A DNA stretch of 64,000 nt from Paracoccus sp041927875 (GTDB lineage Bacteria > Pseudomonadota > Alphaproteobacteria > Rhodobacterales > Rhodobacteraceae), in assembly GCF_041927875.1 (NCBI RefSeq), contig NZ_JBHFHN010000002.1; one strand, written 5' to 3'. Numbering within the stretch: position 1 is the stretch's first letter; every line of letters begins with the position of its first letter. This document shows, one piece after another, positions 59,689-64,000 of the stretch. A program made the translations under genes and the position numbers. Under the pieces are notes generated by a model, which did not search any database, had not been told where the DNA came from, and saw nothing but the letters and a program-made list of their open reading frames with translations.

Positions 59689-61143
59689 TTAGCGATGGTC
59701 GCGCTTGAGCTGGCGTTCCAGATACATGGCGTAACGGGACATGCCAAAGCAGATGAGGAAGAAGATGGCGCCGACAAAGATGAACGGCTCCCAATAGATG
59801 CCTTTCCAGGCGAAATCGGCGCGCACGGTATCCGACATCGCCTTCAGCGGGTCGAACAGGCCGACAAAGACCACCAAAGTGGTGTCCTTGAACATGCCGA
59901 TGAAGGTGCCGACGATGCCGGGGATAGAGATCTTCAGCGCCTGCGGCAGCACGATCAGCCGCTGCGCCTTCAGATAGTCCAGACCCAGGGCATCGGCGGC
60001 CTCATATTGGCCGCGCGGCAGGGCAGCCAGGCCGCCCCGGATCACCTCGGCGATATAGGCCGAGGCGAACAGCGTCACCAGGATCATCACCCGCAGGATG
60101 ATGTCGAAGTTTGTGCCCGGCGGCAGGAAATAGTTCAGCAGCAGCGAGGCGACGAACAGCAGGGTGATCAGCGGCACGCCGCGGATGAACTCGATGAACA
60201 TCACCGCCAGCGATTTCACCAGGAACATGTCTGACCTGCGAGCAAGCGCCAGCACGATGCCCAAAGGCAGGGACATGACGATGCCGCCGACGCCCAGGGT
60301 GATGGCGAGCAGAAAGCCCCCGAACTGGCGCGATTCGACATAGGTCAGATCCAGCGGCAGCGCGTTGCGCAGCGCGGCGGCAACCGGGCCTGCGGCATAG
60401 AACCACCAGATCAGCGTGGCCGCGATGCCGACGATGATCGCCAGAAGGCTGCCGGTGCCGACCACCAGCCGGAACGCCAGCCAGCCTGCGACAAAGCCCG
60501 CCAGCACCGACAGCACCGTCCAGGCGCTGCCGCCCCATTGCAGCCAGATCGCCAGCGCCGGGAACAGAAGCGTAAAGACCAGCGCCCAGTCGGGCCGCAG
60601 CAGCGCCAGCAGGCCAAGCGCCGCCATTACCACCGCGCAGGCGATGACGATGGTCATCGGCGTGCCAAGTGCCGCCATCGCCGCCAGCGACATCAACGCG
60701 CCCGCGATCACGAGGCCCTGCCGCAGCCGGGCCTTGTCGTAGAACAGCACCGGGGCGATGGCGATGAGCAGAAGCCCCCAGACCAGCAGCGGACGCCAGT
60801 AAAGCTCGGGCGGGTAAAAGCCGAAGGCGAACTGGTGCCAGCGGGCGCGGATCACCGCCCAACAGGCCCCGGTCGCGCCCTCGCCCCAGCGGTCGGTGAT
60901 GATCTGGCGGCATTCGGCCAGCGATCCTGCGCGCCAGACGGAATGCGCGAACCAGGGATAGAAATGCGTGACGAGAAACCAGACGATCAGCAGGCCGATC
61001 AGCGTCAGCGCCACATTCAGCGGCGTGGCGAACAGGTTTTCACGCAGCCACCGCACCGCACCGCCTTGCCCTGCGGGCGCGGGTTGCTGGGGCATCATCG
61101 TGTCGCGGACATAGGCGACGGTATGGGCGTGGGTGTCGCTCAT
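59689..61143 (-). CDS. aapM: General L-amino acid ABC transporter, permease AapM
   Basis: AapM is one of the two unequal membrane subunits of the transporter. The 484 residues begin with a hydrophilic N-terminus (MSDTHAHTVAYVRDTMMPQQ). Several extra membrane segments (about 45-225) follow. Then comes the His/Glu-type permease domain with the EAA-loop region ADALGLDYLKAQRLIVLPQALKISIPGIVGTFIGMFKDTTLVVFVGLFD. The long extra N-terminal membrane part is characteristic of Aap-type permeases. The open frame runs far upstream into aapQ, but the ATG at 61143 gives the family N-terminus. Confidence 0.94.
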   Translation of the reverse strand: MSDTHAHTVAYVRDTMMPQQPAPAGQGGAVRWLRENLFATPLNVALTLIGLLIVWFLVTHFYPWFAHSVWRAGSLAECRQIITDRWGEGATGACWAVIRARWHQFAFGFYPPELYWRPLLVWGLLLIAIAPVLFYDKARLRQGLVIAGALMSLAAMAALGTPMTIVIACAVVMAALGLLALLRPDWALVFTLLFPALAIWLQWGGSAWTVLSVLAGFVAGWLAFRLVVGTGSLLAIIVGIAATLIWWFYAAGPVAAALRNALPLDLTYVESRQFGGFLLAITLGVGGIVMSLPLGIVLALARRSDMFLVKSLAVMFIEFIRGVPLITLLFVASLLLNYFLPPGTNFDIILRVMILVTLFASAYIAEVIRGGLAALPRGQYEAADALGLDYLKAQRLIVLPQALKISIPGIVGTFIGMFKDTTLVVFVGLFDPLKAMSDTVRADFAWKGIYWEPFIFVGAIFFLICFGMSRYAMYLERQLKRDHR

Positions 61144-61145
61144 CC

Positions 61146-62411
61146 TTACCGCTCCTTCAGTTTGACGCGGTTGTTGTAGATGTTCATCACCGCCGAAATG
61201 GTCAGGCTGATCGCCAGATAGATCAGCATCATCAGCAGGATGGCCTCCATCTCGCGGCCGGTCTGGTTCAGGGTGATGCCGCCCAGCGTGCCGCGCAGGT
61301 CCATGTAACCCACGGCAATGGCCAGCGAACTGTTCTTGGTCAGGTTCAGATACTGGCTGATCAGAGGCGGAATGATGACGCGCAAGGCCTGCGGCAGGAT
61401 CACCAGCGACATGGTGCGACCGGGGCGCAGGCCCAGGGCAAAGGCCGCCTCGGTCTGGCCGCGCGACACCGCCAGGATGCCGGCGCGCACGATTTCCGCG
61501 ATGAAGGCGCCGGTATACAGCGACAGCGCCAGCCACAGCACGACAAAGGCGTTCGACACATTGGTGCCGCCGGTAAAGTTGAAGCCGCTGATCGCGGGGG
61601 CGTTCAGGTGAAAGCCAAGCGCCAGCAGCACCGCCGTCACCGGCCCAAGGATCGCCAGCGCCGAGGCCCACCAGGTCACCGGGCGGGTGCCGGTCGCGTT
61701 CTGGATGCGGGTGGCGCGGGCGCTGATCGCGCGGTGGATCATCCAGCCGCCGATCAGCGCGGCCAGTGCCGCCACCACCGACAGCGAGATCGGCATCAAC
61801 GGCGTATCGATGGTGCCCAAGGGGCGGTCGAACGACACCGAGGGGATCGCGGTATAGCGGTTCGTCGGCGCGACATGGTCAAACAGGATCATCGAGGCCG
61901 CCGCCTCACCCGTCTGCGGGTTCGGGCGATAGGCGTTCGGCGCGGGCATGATGTCGGTAAAGATCGCCAGTGCGACCAGGATCCACAGCAGCAAGGGCAC
62001 GTTGCGGAACACCTCGACATAGACCGTCATCAGCCGGGCGATCAGCCAGTTCCTCGACAGCCGCAGGACGCCCACCAGAATGCCGATGACCGTGGCCGCG
62101 ATGCAGCCCAGGAACGAAATCCACAGCGTATTCAGCAGCCCGACCAGCAGCGCGCGGGCATGGGTGCTGTCGTTGGAATAGGGGATCAGCGTCTGGGCGA
62201 TGTCATAGCCCGCCCGGTTGCCCAGGAAGGAAAAGTTGAAATCCTTGCCCAGCACCCGCAGGTTGGTGATGGTGTTGTCAACCAGCCAGACCAGCCCCAT
62301 CATCGCCAGGATGAAGACCACGACTTGAATGGTCAGCGATCGGTAGCGGGTGTCATAGATCAGCTGGCTCAGCCGGAAGCCTTGCTCCGGTGCGCCGGTA
62401 TGGCGTTGCAT
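61146..62411 (-). CDS. aapQ: General L-amino acid ABC transporter, permease AapQ
   Basis: AapQ is the second membrane subunit. The 421 residues start GFRLSQLIYDTRYRSLTIQVVVFILAMMGLVWLVDNTITNLRVLGKDFNFSFLGNRAGYDIAQTLIPY, a family-typical periplasmic insertion. The permease core contains VYVEVFRNVPLLLWILVAL and the EAA-loop segment GQTEAAFALGLRPGRTMSLVILPQALRVIIPPLISQYLNLTKNSSLAIAVGYMDL. It lies two bases before aapM and 128 bases after aapJ; a hairpin sits in that gap. Confidence 0.95.
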   Translation of the reverse strand: MQRHTGAPEQGFRLSQLIYDTRYRSLTIQVVVFILAMMGLVWLVDNTITNLRVLGKDFNFSFLGNRAGYDIAQTLIPYSNDSTHARALLVGLLNTLWISFLGCIAATVIGILVGVLRLSRNWLIARLMTVYVEVFRNVPLLLWILVALAIFTDIMPAPNAYRPNPQTGEAAASMILFDHVAPTNRYTAIPSVSFDRPLGTIDTPLMPISLSVVAALAALIGGWMIHRAISARATRIQNATGTRPVTWWASALAILGPVTAVLLALGFHLNAPAISGFNFTGGTNVSNAFVVLWLALSLYTGAFIAEIVRAGILAVSRGQTEAAFALGLRPGRTMSLVILPQALRVIIPPLISQYLNLTKNSSLAIAVGYMDLRGTLGGITLNQTGREMEAILLMMLIYLAISLTISAVMNIYNNRVKLKER

Positions 62412-62499
62412 GGTGCATCCCCTGTCCCCCCAGCCGCGCGGCTTTTACCTTGTCGCGTCGGGCATGGCGCCCCGCCGGGGTTTGTCTGTCATCGTCATG

Positions 62500-62528
62500 A
62501 AAAAGGGGGCGCGGCGAACCGCACCCCC
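62500..62528 (-). terminator. Hairpin with T-run between aapJ and aapQ
   Basis: On the minus strand a 10-bp stem (GGGGGTGCGG / CCGCGCCCCC, one wobble pair) closes a TTCG tetraloop and is followed by TTTTT, 12 bases after the aapJ stop. This is an intrinsic terminator in form. Inside an operon it probably acts as a partial terminator or 3'-end stabiliser, so that binding protein is made in excess over the permeases. Confidence 0.8.
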
Positions 62529-62539
62529 GAAAGCCATCC

Positions 62540-63556
62540 TTAGCGGAAGGGCATCGCATACATCAGACCGCCCTGGGTCCATTGCGCGTTCAGGCCACGT
62601 GCCAGACCGATCGGGGTCTGTTCGCCGATGGTGGCGGCGAAGATCTCGCCATAGTTGCCGCCAGCGGCAATGGCGCGCTTGGCCCATTGCGCGTCCAGGC
62701 CGATCTTGCTGCCCAGATCGTCAGTGGTGCCCAGCAGGCGCTGAACCTCGGGGTTTTCCGAGGATTTCGACAGTTCTTCGATATTGGCCGAGGTCACGCC
62801 GTATTCTTCGGCGGCAACCAGCGCATACAGCGTCCAGCGGACGATATCGGCCCAGTTGCTGTCGCCATGGCGAACGGCCGGCCCCAGCGGCTCTTTCGAG
62901 ATGATCTCGGGCAGGATGATGTGATTGGCCGGATCGGCAAAGGCCGCGCGCGTGGCCGCCAGACCCGAAGCGTCGGTGGTATAGGCGTCGCAGGCGCCCG
63001 CCAGATACTGCTGTTCACCCTCGGCATTGGTGTCGATCGGCACCGGCTGATAGGTCATATTGTTGGCCTTGAACCAGTCAGCCAGGTTCAGCTCGGTCGT
63101 GGTGCCGGTCTGGATGCAGACGGTGGCGCCGTTCAGTTCCTTGGCCGAGGAAATGCCCAGATCCTTGCGGACCATGAAACCTTGGCCGTCGTAATAGTTG
63201 ACGCCGATGAAATCCAGTTTCAGGTCGGTGTCGCGCAGGAAGGTCCAGGTCGAGTTGCGGGCCAGCACGTCCACCTCGCCCGAGGCCAGCGCGGTAAAGC
63301 GGGTCTGGCCGGTGGTCGGGACGTATTTCACCTTGGCCGGGTCGCCCAGCACGGCGGCGGCGACGGCCTTGCAGATGGCGACGTCAAAGCCGGTCCAGTT
63401 GCCGTTCGCATCGGGCGCGGCAAAGCCGACCAGGCCGGTGTTCACGCCGCAGTTCAGCATGCCGCGGGCCTTGACGTCGGCCAGCGTATCCGCCGCGGCG
63501 GCACCGGCGAACAGACCGACAGCGGTCATGGCGCCGATGAAAATCGACTTCTTCAT
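62540..63556 (-). CDS. aapJ: General L-amino acid ABC transporter, periplasmic binding protein
   Basis: AapJ binds L-amino acids in the periplasm and delivers them to AapQM. The 338-residue precursor has a clear signal peptide (MKKSIFIGAMTAVGLFAGAAAAD, cleavage likely after A22) and the type 3 solute-binding fold: ADVKARGMLNCGVNTGLVGFAAPDANGNWTGFDVAICKAVAAAVLGDPAKVKYVPTTGQTRFTALASGEVDVLARNSTWTFLRDTDLKLDFIGVNYYDGQGFMV. It is the first gene of the operon. The 120-base gap upstream, before the ATP12 gene, should hold the promoter; I saw no clear consensus in it. Confidence 0.96.
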   Translation of the reverse strand: MKKSIFIGAMTAVGLFAGAAAADTLADVKARGMLNCGVNTGLVGFAAPDANGNWTGFDVAICKAVAAAVLGDPAKVKYVPTTGQTRFTALASGEVDVLARNSTWTFLRDTDLKLDFIGVNYYDGQGFMVRKDLGISSAKELNGATVCIQTGTTTELNLADWFKANNMTYQPVPIDTNAEGEQQYLAGACDAYTTDASGLAATRAAFADPANHIILPEIISKEPLGPAVRHGDSNWADIVRWTLYALVAAEEYGVTSANIEELSKSSENPEVQRLLGTTDDLGSKIGLDAQWAKRAIAAGGNYGEIFAATIGEQTPIGLARGLNAQWTQGGLMYAMPFR

Positions 63557-63676
63557 GTGTCTTCCTCTCCTGTTGCGGGCCTGTTTGGCCAGGCCACGAT
63601 GTCGGCGCGGGGCCGGTTGTCAGCAGCGGCTGCGCACAGCCGATGACAGGCATGTGAACCCAAGCCCGCGCCAGCG

Positions 63677-64000
63677 TCAAGCCTTGGCAGGCGGATTGTC
63701 CCGTAACAATGCCAAAAGCCGGGCGGCGCGGGCATGGGCGGCGCGCTTGACCTCGGCGGCCTCAACGGCCTCGTCGTCGCGACCCCAGCGTTCGGCCTGC
63801 CAATCCTCGTCGATGCGCGACAGATGCCAGGCCTGATCGGCGCCAAGGCGGCCGTCGAACACCGCAAGGCCCAGCACCAGCGATCCGGTCAGCGCCACCA
63901 GATCATGCAGCGCCGTCAGATCCCAGGGCGACATGGCCGACAGCCGGGCGGCATAGCCCGCAAGGCTGGCTGGCGGCTGCGCGTGGGGCAGCACGCCCGG
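63677..64000 (-). CDS. ATP12 family F1-ATPase assembly chaperone, C-terminal part
   Basis: The visible 107 residues are the C-terminus of an ATP12-like protein, which binds F1 alpha subunits during assembly of ATP synthase in mitochondria and Alphaproteobacteria. The key segment is MSPWDLTALHDLVALTGSLVLGLAVFDGRLGADQAWHLSRIDEDWQAERWGRDDEAVEAAEVKRAAHARAARLLALL. The frame stays open to the right edge (PGVLPHAQPPASL), so the gene continues beyond the window; the GTG at 63994 is internal. It reads toward aapJ on the same strand. Confidence 0.88.
   Translation of the reverse strand, partial: PGVLPHAQPPASLAGYAARLSAMSPWDLTALHDLVALTGSLVLGLAVFDGRLGADQAWHLSRIDEDWQAERWGRDDEAVEAAEVKRAAHARAARLLALLRDNPPAKA

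Overview
The window is a gap-poor, high-GC (about two-thirds G+C by eye) chromosomal segment of an alphaproteobacterium of the Rhodobacterales, most likely Paracoccus or a close relative. The reasons are the yidC-MOSC-engB-argB order, a GcrA cell-cycle regulator, an ATP12-type F1-ATPase assembly chaperone, a complete AapJQMP amino-acid transporter, and a small DUF2484 membrane gene inside the division cluster. It is almost entirely core chromosome. I saw no insertion sequence, prophage, CRISPR array, rRNA or tRNA.

Layout. 1-3.9 kb: yidC (3' end), MOSC protein, engB, argB, a cysteine-rich ferredoxin-like protein and a SixA-type phosphatase, all on the plus strand with overlapping start/stop codons. 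3.9-7.5 kb: gshA, a small membrane protein, a GNAT acetyltransferase and rsmE on the minus strand. 7.5-11.3 kb: ubiA, a large BON/OmpA-type envelope protein and a small membrane coiled-coil protein. 11.4-17.3 kb: ornithine/lysine decarboxylase divergent from an Lrp/AsnC regulator, a double glyoxalase-fold protein and valS. 17.4-21.5 kb: enoyl-CoA hydratase, argF, argD and an ABC-2 permease (minus). 21.6-32.7 kb: gcrA, rimO, iscA/erpA, dgt, a GlcD-type flavoenzyme, pepP, prfC, a DUF389 protein and an EamA exporter. 32.7-47.1 kb: a long minus-strand division and cell-wall block, transcribed ftsW-murG-murC-DUF2484-murB-ddl-ftsQ-ftsA-ftsZ, then lpxC, bamD and recN. 47.2-48.7 kb: GFA-family and DUF475 genes. 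49.0-57.4 kb: a plus-strand surface-glycan block. 57.4-64 kb: corA, a SqrR/BigR-like ArsR regulator, aapP-aapM-aapQ-aapJ and the 3' end of the ATP12 gene.

How the genes work together. The 32.7-47.1 kb block joins peptidoglycan precursor synthesis (murC, murG, murB, ddl), septum assembly (ftsW, ftsQ, ftsA, ftsZ), lipid A synthesis (lpxC) and outer-membrane assembly (bamD). The 49-57 kb block encodes UDP-glucose to UDP-glucuronate (Ugd) and UDP-glucuronate to UDP-galacturonate (epimerase) conversion, three glycosyltransferase-like proteins and an alpha/beta-hydrolase-like protein. It is probably dedicated to an acidic cell-surface or secreted glycan, and it is the part of the window whose biology is least described.

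The most unusual DNA is intergenic. There are three copies of a 50-bp near-palindrome within 5 kb, a related family of GC-hairpin elements carrying a GGATATTT...CAAGAAGAA core, and a 45-bp tandem array that starts inside the last codons of gcrA.
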